A stretch of DNA of 64,000 nucleotides, taken from CAJBLF01 sp964545415 (GTDB lineage: Bacteria; Patescibacteriota; Gracilibacteria; Absconditabacterales; Absconditicoccaceae). The DNA is taken from positions 18,469 through 82,468 of the forward strand of contig CAZJFP010000002.1 in NCBI GenBank assembly GCA_964545415.1. Reading direction: 5' to 3'. Shown piece after piece: positions 1 to 10,086 of this stretch. The number at the start of each line of letters is the position of its first letter. Within the stretch, counting starts at the first letter, position 1. A program made the position numbers and the translations under genes. A model generated the notes under the pieces. The model had not been told where the DNA came from. It made no database searches and saw nothing but the letters and a program-made list of their open reading frames with translations.

Positions 1-241
1 GTAAAAGTGATGAAATATCGGCCATGGAGGTCGATTTTTTTGTTTTTTCAGGGAAATTATTAGGTAATAAGCCAAAAGTTTTTTTTCTTTGTTTTGTCAG
101 TTTTTTTCTTTTTTTGGAATGGTAATAAAACGAGCGTACAAAAAAGTTTTTATTACTGATGCTTCATAAATGAAAAATATTAATAAATGAGATGTAAACA
201 GAATATTTAAAAACATCATTAGGTTACCTATTAATTCTTCT
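1..241. other. Intergenic 5' end of window
   Basis: No coding region could be supported here with TGA read as Gly. The stretch is AT-rich with long T tracts. It holds one terminator-like hairpin (17-41) and a second weak stem pairing ggtaataaaa (about 120-129) with tttttattac (about 147-156). A neighbouring gene outside the window may end just upstream. Confidence 0.5.
17..41 (+). terminator. Rho-independent terminator candidate
   Basis: The stem atcggcc / ggtcgat is 7 bp with one G-T pair and loop atgga. It is followed directly by a run of seven T. It probably ends a plus-strand gene lying left of the window. Confidence 0.5.
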
Positions 242-964
242 ATGCAAGATAAATTATTTTTTATAAAAAATAATTACTCAAATATAATAAAAGAATTATT
301 AGATATTAAAAGTTTTGATGAGTTAAAAGATGATCAAAAAAATGAATACGAATTGCTACCTATAGTCGATATTAGAGATAAGGAAAAAGAGAGTGAATGA
401 AATATTACTGTAGAATTTAGTAAATTTTGTCACGGCGATTGTGACACTATAAATTCTTCGAATAAAGATTTTTATAATATACATAGGTCTGTTGATTTTT
501 TGATTACTAATCAGAAGTGAGAAATTCTAATAAACAATAATGCTGATGTATGAATACATAGTAGGCATGTTAGAGCGTGATATGATTATATAGAAACTAT
601 TATAGAACTACTAAATATAACGGAAAATAATATGAAAGAATTTAATATCCAAAATATAATAAAATATTTGATGCATAATGATTGGGAAAACCAATTTACA
701 AAGGTGGTAGATGTGAAAATTAAAAATTCTATGAATGAATTTGGAGAAATTAAATGAGAATTTATTCCTATGTCTGATATTGAAAAGATGATAATAAATT
801 GATCTGAGAGAGGTAGAAATAATAGATTGAACGATTTGTTATTTATTAAATATATGGATTTCAAATCAAATAGATTGAATAAATGAATTAGAAATATGGA
901 AAATATTGTAAGAAAGAAAAATGATATGAGTGTTCGGTTTATAGACGACAAAACAGTGTTTTAA
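242..964 (+). CDS. Hypothetical protein, degenerate Nudix-like fold
   Basis: This 240-residue protein appears only when five or more TGA codons are read as Gly; it ends at TAA. I do not recognise a family with certainty. The stretch VDFLITNQKGEILI (about residues 81-94) followed by HSRHVRAGYDYIETIIELL (about 104-122) has the spacing of a Nudix strand plus Nudix helix. However, the catalytic REUxEE glutamates are missing, so hydrolase activity is doubtful. A C-terminal IPMSDIEKMI segment also resembles the end of Nudix folds. Very AT-rich. It lies 19 bp before a radical SAM gene, so it may be co-transcribed with it. Confidence 0.6.
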
Positions 965-983
965 TTATTTATTATTATATAAA

Positions 984-1949
984 ATGTTAGATACTAGGAT
1001 AAATGAATTAAAATTTAATAATAATGTATGTCAAAAATTGAAATATAAAAATGAGACTCAAAGAGAAATTAGGATGGTTCTTACACAAGAATGTAATTAT
1101 GATTGTGGTTTTTGTCATAAGGAAGGATTGCATGGGACAGAAAAACCTCTTTTAAATTCTGACGATTATAGATTTATATATAATGTATGAAAAAAATACT
1201 TTGGTTTAAATTCTACAACATTAAGCTGATGAGAACCATTGAAACGTGATGATATAGTAGAAATAACAAAGAAAATAAAAGAAGAATGATGATATATAAC
1301 GTTAGTATCAAATGGTTGATTACTTCTTGAAAAAAGTGATATAGGCAAATATGTAGATAGAATAAATGTTTCTATTCATTCCTTAGATGAAATAAAATAT
1401 AAAGAATTGATACGTAAAGATTATTCTATTCAAACGGTAATTGATGGGATAAAAAAAGTAAAAGATCTATATCCTGAAGTTGAGATAAGATTAAATTCCG
1501 CTTTTGTTAAGTGATTAAATGCAGAAGAGTCAGATATAATGGAATATATAAAATTTGCAAAAAATATTTGAGCATCGGTAAAATATATGGAATTGTATCC
1601 TAAACAATCAGAATGATTCATAGATATAAAGAATTTGGAGGATTTTTTAGAAAAAAATGAATTTTCAAAAATAGGTAAATGAAGACAAAGAGAATTCGAT
1701 GACGGGCAAATAAAAATATTTTCAACGAAAATATTTTGTTCTGAAGCTTCTGAAAAGATAAATTCATGAAAATTTTGTAATAAAAATAATGACTTATTCC
1801 TGACGCCTGATGGGAATATTAAAATATGTAGAAATAGTGATAATTATATTAATGCATTTGAAATTATTAAAACAAATGATGAAGAATGATTTGCTGATAA
1901 ATTATATAATGCTTTTTCTATGCTTGGTAGTAATTGTAAATGCAAATAA
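984..1949 (+). CDS. Radical SAM protein, MoaA-like
   Basis: This 321-residue protein has the radical SAM cluster motif CNYDCGFC (CxxxCxxC, about residues 37-44). A SAM-binding GGEP box follows at about 79-82, both of its glycines encoded by TGA. Strand patterns VSNGG and INVSIHS then fit the TIM-barrel core. The C-terminal part has more cysteines (FCNKN, KICRN and a terminal CKCK), compatible with an auxiliary Fe-S cluster as in MoaA or SPASM/Twitch proteins. The substrate cannot be read from the sequence. It lies between the Nudix-like gene and a DegT-type aminotransferase, which suggests a shared biosynthetic or modification pathway; that link is inference. Confidence 0.85.
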
Positions 1950-1979
1950 TTTTTTTATTTTTTTAAAATTATATGAAAA

Positions 1980-3266
1980 ATGATAAAAAGCTGATTAGCA
2001 ATGCTATGATGAGAAAAGACCATAATTTCGAAAGAAGAACAATTTAAACGACCTAAAATAACTGATAAAGTTCGCGATGCTGTTTTAGAACAGTTAGATA
2101 AAGATATATCTATATATGATGGATGATGAATTATTAAAGAATTTGAATCAAAGTTTTGAGAATATCATGAAAAAAAATATGCATTGACATTTAATTCAGG
2201 TACAAGTGCATTATTGGCTATGTATGAATGATTAGATCTTGAAAAGTGAGATGAAATAATATGTCCTACATATACATTTTTTGCTACAGTTAGTCCATTG
2301 TCATATATGTGAATAAAACCAGTATTTTGTGATTGTTTAGACGATGGAAATATAGATCCCTCGAAAATAGAAAATAAGATAACCAATAAAACAAAGGCGA
2401 TTGTCGTTACACATATGCGATGAATGCCTTGTAATATGGATGAAATTAAAAAAATATCGCAAAAATATTGATTATATCTTCTGGAAGATTGTTCTCATTC
2501 ACATTGATCTAGTTACAAAGGCATTAAAACAGGTGCATTTTGAGATGTGGCTGCATGGAGTTTGCAAGGGCAAAAGATAATTACATGATGAGAATGAGGT
2601 ATTCTTTTGACAGATAATAAAAAAATATATGAAAGAGCATTATTGTTGTGACACTATAATAAAAGATGTAAAAAGGAAATAGATCAAGATGGAATTCTTG
2701 GTTGATATGCAACGACATGATTTGGTCTCAAACTTAGGGCTCATCCATTGGCTATAGCTATAGCTAATGAACAATTCTCTCATATTGATGAACGAATTAA
2801 ATATAAAAATGAATATGCGAAAAGAATCATAGATGTATTGTCTCATACAGACTTTCTAAAATTTCCCGAATATAATAATAAAATACCTAGTCGATACGCA
2901 TTATTAATGCAATATGATGAAAAAAAAGCAAATAATGTCCCATTAAATGTATTTATAAAAGCTCTTAATGCTGAATGATTAGAAAAGGTGGAAAAACCTG
3001 ATTCAATAAGACCGATTCATGATTTTAAGCTATTTACTGATCCTGGATTTGCTTTATCTAGGATATATAAAGATATTAAATGAAAAGATGTTAAATGAAA
3101 AGATGATAAATATGATGATTATTCCAATGCACAATATGTATTCAAAAATTCTTTTAAAATGCCAATATGAGTATTTGAGGAAGATAGTAAAATGACCGAT
3201 CTCTATATTGGATGATTTCAAAAAGTAATAAAAAACATTAAGGAATGTCCTGAAATATTTTTTTAA
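1980..3266 (+). CDS. DegT/DnrJ/EryC1-type PLP aminotransferase
   Basis: This 428-residue enzyme is of the sugar or small-molecule aminotransferase family (fold type I). The start MIKSGLAMLGGEKTI is typical of the family. FNSGTSAL binds the PLP phosphate, and the acidic LEDCSHSHG region follows. The motif QGQKIITGGEGG supplies the Schiff-base lysine next to a Gly-rich loop that is largely encoded by TGA. The family usually aminates keto-sugars. The gene begins 30 bp after the radical SAM gene. Length is somewhat above the usual 370-400 residues, partly because of a charged GKDVKGKDDK insertion near the C-terminus. Confidence 0.88.
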
Positions 3267-3309
3267 AATTTATAAATTAATGTTTTTTTATATATTTATA
3301 GTATTGAAG

Positions 3310-3777
3310 ATGTCAGAAAAATTTATTTTATTCTCAGATGAATTTGAGAATATTATTAAAAAAAAATCGTTATTGAGTGAAAATTTAGCAGATGAATATA
3401 AAAGAATGTGAGAATCATGTGATCAATGATGAGATACTTGGCACGATAATTTTGATTTTGAAGATGCAAATAGAAATGTTAGTATGATATCTTCAATGAT
3501 AGTTTCATTGAATCATATTATTAGTAATAGTAAAATTTTGGTTTTGGAAAATCTAAATGTTATCTCAAATACAATACATATTGGTAGAGTTGTTGAGTTT
3601 GAAATAGAATGAATTTTGAATACATTAATGATATGATGATATGGTTCTAATATAAAATGAAGAGTAGCATATAATGCACCATTGTGAAAAGCTCTTTTAG
3701 GAAAAAAAGTTGGAGATGTTTTTGAATTCACATTTAATGGAAAATCTAAAACTATAAAAATATTGAATATTAAGTAA
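3310..3777 (+). CDS. GreA/GreB-like C-terminal domain protein
   Basis: This 155-residue protein matches transcript-cleavage factors in its C-terminal half. The signature YNAPLGKALLGKKVGD corresponds to the GreA SPLGxALLGKxxGD strand that docks on RNA polymerase. The N-terminal half is helical with the acidic stretch GDTWHDNFDFEDANRN, in the place of the GreA coiled-coil tip GDLSENAEY. An in-frame ATG at 3282 would add nine hydrophobic residues; 3310 is preferred because it starts MSEKF. It may be a divergent GreA or a Gre-fold RNAP-binding factor. The gene belongs to the AT-rich block. Confidence 0.72.
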
Positions 3778-3807
3778 GTGTGTTTTTTATTCTTTAAAAT
3801 ATATTGC

Positions 3808-4320
3808 ATGATAGAATTAGAAAAAACGTATTTAATAAAATATCTTCCATCTTGATGGGAAAAATGTGTATATAAAGAAATATTGGATATTTATATTCCT
3901 AAGGAGAATGAACATTCTAAGTTAAGAATACGTAAAAATGGAAATAAATATGAAATAACAAAAAAAGAACTGGTTAATGAAAATGATGCTTCTTGTCAAA
4001 AGGAGTTTACTATACCATTAAAAGAAGAAGAATTCAATGTATTAAAAACCGTAGATGGAAAAATAGTACGTAAAATAAGATATATGTATACGTATGAAGG
4101 AAAAAATGCAGAAATAGATATATTTCAAGATGAGTTAAAATGATTAATCTTGATAGATTTTGAATTTGATTCTATTGAGGAAAAAGATAATTTTCAAATG
4201 CCTGACTTTTGTCTTGTAGATGTTACTCAAGAAGATTTTATTGCTGGTTGAATGCTTTGTGGTAAAAAATATAGAGATATAGAAAAAAAATTAGAAAAGT
4301 ATAAGTATAAAAAAATATAA
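3808..4320 (+). CDS. CYTH domain protein (triphosphate tunnel fold)
   Basis: This 170-residue protein starts MIELEKTYLIK, the ExExK signature of CYTH proteins. It is followed by alternating basic and acidic strands (KLRIRKNG, YEITKKE, KIVRKIRYMY, EIDIFQDEL) and a late LIDFEFDS strand, as expected for the eight-stranded tunnel that binds triphosphates and divalent metal. Family members are adenylate cyclases, thiamine triphosphatases or polyphosphatases, and the sequence does not decide between them. A second CYTH protein is encoded at 22019-22555. It ends 62 bp before the M20 peptidase start. Confidence 0.85.
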
Positions 4321-4382
4321 ATTTTTTTGATATATTGTATTAACCTATATTGAAGTTGTTTTATTCTATTAGTAGTACAAAT

Positions 4383-5465
4383 ATGCTGGAATTAACTAAA
4401 CAACTCATTGGTTTCGATACGACTAAGAACGAAAACACTGCTATGGAGTTTATACAAAAATATGTTTATGAAATGTATCGTGACATGCTGATATATGAGC
4501 ATCAGGATATAAATGATCAAGGAAGATATAATCTTATTATAAAGAATACCAATAATCCTGATATAATACTTGCAGGGCATGTGGATACTGTCCCAGAATT
4601 TTCTAAAGAACAATTTTTTCCAAAAGTTGAATGAAATAAATTGTATGGTAGAGGAGCAGTTGACATGAAGGCCGGTGTTGCGATAAATATTTCTTTAATA
4701 GAATATATGATACAAAATAATATAAAATTTCGAGTGCTTTGCTATGCGGACGAAGAATATGATTTTTTATGAATGAAAAAATTTACAGAGACATATAAAA
4801 AAAAGATACATCCTAAACTGACAATAGTCACAGAACCTACAAACAACAAAATCTATACTTGATTTAGGGGCGTAGCTACTATTTATCTAGAAATAAAAGG
4901 AAAATCTGTACATTCAGCATTGAAAAATTTGGGTATTAATGCAATAGAAGAATATGTTCATTTTGTTGAATACCTAGAAAAATATATTCAATCAAAAGAT
5001 GCTTATTGATATATTTCTCTCACAAATCTTGCTAGTATGTCATGAGGAATATATAAAGATTGAAAAATTATATGTCAGGACAATATTGTCCCTAATGTTG
5101 CTAAAGGAATATTTTCTCTAAGATTAGGAAATGGTTTTACATATGAAGATTTGTTACGTTTTATGTATGAATATTTTGAAAAAAAATGAATAGAAATAAT
5201 AGATATTAAAAAGAAAATGTGGCACAATCCATTGATTCAAACAGAGTTGATAAAAAAATATACTAAGTATGGTGATGCGGAAAATGGATATACGTTTGGG
5301 TACTCAGATATACAACTGATTAATGAATATATTGGTTGAGATTGTATTCTTGTTTGACCATGACCATGGGAATTGGCACATCAAGACCAAGAATATGTAG
5401 AAATAGATAGTATAGAAGAAACAAAAAGCATTATAGAAAAAATTTTGAAAGATTTTATTGTATAA
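4383..5465 (+). CDS. M20 family metallopeptidase (ArgE/DapE-like)
   Basis: This 360-residue enzyme has all expected metal ligands. These are H in LAGHVDTVP, D in GRGAVDMKAG, the pair EE in YADEEYDF (general base and ligand), E in VTEPT, and H in WELAHQDQEY near the C-terminus. The dimerisation domain shows IYLEIKGKSVHSA. Enzymes of this family hydrolyse acylated amino acids or succinyl-diaminopimelate, or act as dipeptidases. ATG 4383 gives the usual N-terminus MLELTKQLIGFDTT; a TTG at 4350 is in frame but less likely. The next gene, a Nudix hydrolase, begins 10 bp after the stop, so the two are probably co-transcribed. Confidence 0.9.
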
Positions 5466-5475
5466 TAACATACTC

Positions 5476-5868
5476 ATGTCACAAACCTTCTGAGTCGCTA
5501 CAAAAGCGCTTATCGTCAATAATCAGGATGAGATTCTTGTTGTTTACAAAAGTGATAAGGATGATGTGAATCCTAATGATTATGATATCCCTGGGGGAAG
5601 ATTGGAATTCTGAGAAAAAGTAGAAGATGGTATAAAGAGAGAAGTAAGAGAGGAGTTGTGAATAGATGTTGAAATAGGTAAACCAAGTAGGGTACGAGGA
5701 TTTGTAAAAAATGATCTGCATTTGGTAGGAATAACTTTCTTGGCAAAATATTTGTGAGGAAAAATTACATTAAGCTTTGAACATACTAATTATATGCGAA
5801 AAACTAAGGACGAAATCCTTACATGAGATTTTCCTGGATGGCTAAAAGAAGAAATAAATGCTATATAG
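5476..5868 (+). CDS. Nudix hydrolase
   Basis: This 130-residue protein carries a complete Nudix box, GGRLEFGEKVEDGIKREVRE then ELGI (GX5EX7REUXEEXGU), with the conserved inner Gly encoded by TGA. The N-terminal FGVATKALIVNNQDEILVVY is a standard Nudix beta sheet. The box supplies the metal-binding glutamates that hydrolyse nucleoside diphosphates linked to another group. The substrate is not clear. The gene follows the M20 peptidase closely and precedes lepA by 68 bp. Confidence 0.9.
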
Positions 5869-5936
5869 TATAGTAACTCTTTCTTGCATTCTTCCGCTAA
5901 TTCCCTATTATCATCCACTGTTTTATTAGTACGGGA

Positions 5937-8414
5937 ATGATGAATATACGCAACTTTTGTATTATCGCACATATAGATCACGGAAAATCCACACTCGCCG
6001 ATAGAATGCTCGAAATTACTTGAGCTATCAGAAAGCTTGATCATGCTCAAGTGCTTGATCGCATGGAACTCGAACAAGAAAGGGGAATTACCATTAAGCT
6101 TACTCCTGCTAGGATGCAGCGAAAAGGATATGAATTTAATCTTATAGATACTCCGGGACACGTGGATTTCCAATACGAAGTCTCGCGTTCACTTGCAGCC
6201 GTAGAGTGAGCAATTTTGCTCGTTGATGCAAGTCAGTGAATCCAAGCACAAACGCTTTCAACGCTCTATCAAGCCATAGATCAACATCTGACTATTATTC
6301 CGGTATTGAATAAAATAGATCTTCCGGCAGCCAATCCCGAAAGAGTGGCGCACGAGATCGAGAATGTGATCGGGATAGATAAGTCAGAGGTTATTCAAGT
6401 ATCAGGGAAAACGGGAGAGGGAGTAGATAAAGTATTGGATGCTATTATCGAAAGGATCCAGGATCCAGAAAATTTTAAGAAGTCACATAGCAAGAAATAT
6501 CGACCTAAAGAGGTAGAAAGTAATAGGTATAAGGTAGAATGAAATCCTTCTACTTCCTACCTTACACCTTCTACCAATCTTACCAGAGCGCTTATTTTCG
6601 ATTCTGTCTATGATCCATATAAGTGAGTATTGGCATATGTAAAAGTAGTTGATGGTTCCATAAAAGCCTATGAAAATTTGAATCTTATCTATTCTGAAAA
6701 CACGATAGAACCTACGGAAGTCGGACATTTTACGCCGGAATATTATGCAGACAAGATGCTGCACGAATGACAGATCGGGTATATCGTAACGGGACAGAAG
6801 TCTGTCAGGGATGTACAAATCTGAGATACTATACTCTGATGATTACCGAAAATGAAGAAACAGATGATTACGGATGATAATCAGAAAATTATTGATGACA
6901 AAAATGATGAAATAAATAAGCTGACATATGATATCATATGATGCGCTATGGAAGTCCATAAACATCTTTGATGATGAAATAGAGAAAAAAATTATCAATT
7001 GGCGTTAATACATGAATTGGAACAAAAATGATTGAAAGTAAAAAAAGAGGTACAATTGGATCTTATGTATAAAGACACGAAATTAGCTAATCAATATGCT
7101 GATTTAATTGTGAGTGATAAGGTAATCATTGAGCTTAAATCCAAATGATTCCTTCAGGATATAGATTATAAGCAGATAAGGACATACATTAATAGTTCGG
7201 ATATGAAAGTTGGGCTGTTGCTCGATTTTGGATGAAGGAAATTATTGTACAAAAGATTAGAAAAGGAATATAAGAGGAATCTTCTGTCATCTTCTGAAAA
7301 AAATCTTCAGTTATCCTCTTATATTATACCTGGATTTAAGAAAGTTAAGCCGTTCGTGTATGCGGGAGTCTATCCGTTGGATACGAACGATTACGATAAG
7401 CTCAAAGATAGTCTGGAAAAATTATCGCTCAATGATAGTGCGATAGAGTATGAACTGGAAGATTCCAAAGCGTTGGGATTCGGATTCAGATGCGGTTTTC
7501 TTGGTATGTTGCATATGGATATCGTCAAAGAGAGATTGTCCAGGGAATATAATATCGATACGATCTTCACGATACCGACCGTTATCTATCTGGTCAAATC
7601 CAAGAATCTTTCCATCGAACCGATAAAATCAGAAAACAATATCGCAACATTATTGAAGACGGGACTATACAAATATATTCTCAAGAATTCAGAATTCAGA
7701 ATGCAGGATGCAGAATGAATGGAAGATCTTTCTCTTGAAACAAAAGAAGAACTGAAACCTTGGCTCGTAGTGAAGTCATGAGCAGATATGGTAGAGCAGG
7801 GGATTATAGATGAAATCCGGGAACCGATAGCGGCTGTAGAGGTCGTTGGGCCAGAAGAGTATGCCGGCAACATTATGTCGCTCTGCCAGGAATATAGAGG
7901 AAAACTTACGAATATGGAATATATCGACGAGACGAGGGTAGTTTGGCACTATGAATTGCCGATGGGCGAGATTATTATCGATTTTTACGATAGACTAAAA
8001 TCCGCGACCAAAGGGTATGCGACGATGAATTATGAGTTCAAAAAATATCAGCCCGCAGATCTCGTGAAGTTGGACGTCTATATCAACAATGAAAAAGTAG
8101 AGGCATTGAGCCGGGTTATTCATCAGGATAAATCCTACTATCTTGGAAAGGAAGTGGTGGAAAAATTAAAGACCCTGATCCCCAAACATTTGTTCGTTAT
8201 TCCATTGCAAGCGGGAATCGGCAACAAGATGATCGCTAGGGAAAATATCGCCGCTATGAAAAAAGATGTCCTTGCGAAGTGTTACGGAGGCGATGTTACG
8301 AGAAAAAGAAAGTTGTTAGCGAAACAGAAGGAGGGTAAAAAAAAGATGAAAGCTATCTGAAGTGTGAATGTGCCAAGTGATGTGTTTATCAAGATGGTGG
8401 CGAGGGGAGACTAG
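5937..8414 (+). CDS. lepA: Elongation factor 4 (LepA) with an embedded GxxExxY nuclease-like domain
   Basis: This ribosome back-translocating GTPase is 825 residues long against about 600 in the family. The P-loop AHIDHGKST, switch region, DTPGHVDF and NKIDLP are at the N-terminus. The LepA C-terminal domain is intact, with VLAKCYGGDVTRKRKLL and KQKEGKKKMK. Between GDTILGG (about residue 302) and PGFKKVKP (about 464) lies a foreign stretch of about 158 residues. It is a full GxxExxY-family protein, with GNREKNY, ADLIV and IIELKSK (D..ExK of PD-(D/E)XK folds), then KVGLLLDFG. Two shorter foreign pieces sit at nucleotides about 6493-6580 and 7679-7720. The frame stays open throughout. Two ATGs at 5937 and 5940; either may start. 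Confidence 0.95.
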
Positions 8415-8424
8415 CGATAGAGCC

Positions 8425-8564
8425 AACAACCTCCTCTTTGTTTCTCCTCCTATCAGAGGAGACTTCAGTAAAATTACACTCCTCTCTGATAGGAGAGAGC
8501 ATGTCCCGTACAAGCTACGGGATGGGGTGAGTTTGTTTACACGAAAGCCCAAGAGGATGTTGTT
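8425..8564. repeat. Palindromic repeat, family Q copy 1
   Basis: This 140-bp element begins 11 bp after lepA. The outer arms aacaacctcctctt / aagaggatgttgtt pair at 13 of 14 positions. Inside lie several smaller hairpins, including cctcctatcagaggag, cctctctgataggagag and cccgtacaagctacggg. It has the same architecture as 16879-16994, whose arms differ but pair perfectly. Both copies are followed by an A-rich tail (aaaaaaagaaaa). Confidence 0.8.
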
Positions 8565-8661
8565 AAAAAAAGAAAATATAAAAAAAACCGCATCAGCGGA
8601 TTTTTTTTACTATACTACATATATAATAAGACATCGTTTCATCGTTTAGTCGCTTCAACGT

Positions 8662-9228
8662 TTAATCGTCCATATAGAAACTAAATACTATCGTTCCGCT
8701 ATAGATTCCTGCAGGAGAAGTAGGCGGTATAAGTATTTTGAGCCATGGTTTGTCGCCATATTTGTTCACTATTCATATGTTGTTGGTATCAGTGGTCTTG
8801 TAGATGTATGTGACGGGTTCTATAATGCTCGTATAGGTATGTAACATAGGGTTGATAAAGACATTAGTTCCCGTCATCCCCATAAGAAGTTCTGGCTCAG
8901 TATCTCCTGCCATAAGCTCTACTCAGGTAAGGATAGTGTTGTTAGGGCCATAGACTCCAGCACATTGAATAGTAGTATAATGACCAGTCATATATCCTTC
9001 GATATCTTCCACCCAAAAAGGCTGGGTAAAATGTCCGCTGATATATTGGTCTCCAGGAGAACTAGTAATAGTTCAGAGAGAGAGATTTTCTGGAGTGCCG
9101 TGGCGGAGACCGCGTCAAGTGATTTCCAAAGTGAGTGTACCCTCTTCTGCATACGTAGAATAGAGGAATGAAGATACTATAGCAAAAAGTATTCCACTTA
9201 TCAAAAAAAATCTTTTTTGTTTGGGCAT
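8662..9228 (-). CDS. Secreted WxL-like surface protein
   Basis: This 188-residue protein has a clear signal peptide (KQKRFFLISGILFAIVSSFLYSTYA, cleaved near residue 27). A short beta-rich domain follows, starting EGTLTLEI and ending PAGIYSGTIVFSFYMDD. The beginning and the Y-x-G-T-(I/L) ending match the two secreted proteins at 9447-10010 and 12489-13067 and resemble WxL-type domains, although no W-x-L motif is present. It has only three TGA Gly codons. I propose an extracellular adhesin or wall-associated subunit. It lies beside the duplicated cassette but lacks the flanking inverted repeats of the other two. Confidence 0.7.
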
Positions 9229-9371
9229 CTCTTCATACAGAAGATAAATATACTGTATATGTACGCAAACTCCAAAAAAAATCAACCATAAAGTGAACGA
9301 TTATATCTGTAATAACAAGAAAAAATAAGAATTATTCATTCTCAATCATTCATTATTCATTTGTTTGTTGA

Positions 9372-9391
9372 TATATTATATAGTCTAGGAC
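9372..9391. repeat. Left inverted repeat of cassette 1, within a hairpin
   Basis: The 20-mer tatattatatagtctaggac is the exact reverse complement of 10067-10086. It also begins a local hairpin (agtctag..acaaaac ggggg ttttgtgtgctagact, to about 9422) just downstream of the minus-strand secreted gene. The hairpin may serve as its terminator. The same 20-mer recurs at 12422-12441. Confidence 0.8.
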
Positions 9392-9446
9392 ATACAAAAC
9401 GGGGGTTTTGTGTGCTAGACTAGTAGTGGTTTTTTTTGATGGTATC

Positions 9447-10010
9447 CTACGGCAGCAAGAAACTAGGTACATCAACAGTAAGAGTACCTGTATAGATTCC
9501 AACAGCTTGGTTAGTAGCAGTTGTAACTTTCAAAGAGACGGTATCAGCTTGTACTTTACAAACAGCTCCCTGATCATTTACCTTTCCGAGGATAGGTTGA
9601 GTAGAGTCTATAGCAGTATAAGATATTGTTCCTGTATTTCGATCACAATCACCGGCAGTTACATGAGTTGGGGTATTCATCATTTCTACACTTGCAGCTG
9701 GGATAGTATATGCAGAGTTAGAGGCATTAGTAAGTACGCTAGATGCCATAGTAAGCTGCCATGTGGCTTGGGTACCTTGATTATCTTCACACCGGAATGC
9801 TGCTGGGAAATTTCCAGTAAACGTCAAAGCAGAATATGAAGCTTGTTTTGCTCCAAGGTTTAATGAAGTACCATATTGGCAAGATCCTGTACCAGCAGTA
9901 ATTTGCAATTGCAATACTCCAGTATTTGGAGCTGCATTAGTTGTATTCAATAAGAATACAGATGCAATAAGAGCTAAAGATAAAGCTCCAATTTTAAATA
10001 CATTTTTCAT
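9447..10010 (-). CDS. Secreted WxL-like surface protein, cassette 1
   Basis: This 187-residue protein is readable without any TGA codon. Its signal peptide is MKNVFKIGALSLALIASVFL then LNTTNA. The mature part starts with a LQLQI strand and a Cys (GSCQYG), has further cysteines (RCEDN, GDCDR, AVCKV), and ends NQAVGIYTGTLTVDVPS. That ending matches the C-terminal strand pair of WxL-like domains. It is paralogous to 12489-13067, sharing an almost identical signal peptide. The gene lies between two inverted 20-mers and diverges from the DUF916-like genes at 10494-12355, which suggests a secreted ligand paired with membrane-anchored partners. Confidence 0.78.
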   Translation of the reverse strand: MKNVFKIGALSLALIASVFLLNTTNAAPNTGVLQLQITAGTGSCQYGTSLNLGAKQASYSALTFTGNFPAAFRCEDNQGTQATWQLTMASSVLTNASNSAYTIPAASVEMMNTPTHVTAGDCDRNTGTISYTAIDSTQPILGKVNDQGAVCKVQADTVSLKVTTATNQAVGIYTGTLTVDVPSFLLP

Positions 10011-10066
10011 TTGTGTTTCTAAATATAATATAAAATCCTTTATATAGCGGTTACTATATCAAGGTA

Positions 10067-10086
10067 GTCCTAGACTATATAATATA
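10067..10086. repeat. Right inverted repeat of cassette 1 / operator-like palindrome
   Basis: The sequence gtcctagactatataatata is the exact reverse complement of 9372-9391. Embedded in it is the odd palindrome actatataatatagt (10073-10087), 57-80 bp upstream of the secreted gene's start. It could be a recombination site or a regulator-binding site overlapping the promoter. Confidence 0.75.

Noticed and set aside
6850..7328. The LepA insert as an intein
   Set aside because: No splice-junction residues (Cys/Ser start, terminal HN) and no Hint motifs; the insert matches GxxExxY proteins instead.
9408..9839. Plus-strand ORF of 143 residues opposite the secreted protein gene
   Set aside because: The minus-strand frame has a signal peptide, a paralogue and domain structure; the plus-strand ORF has none.
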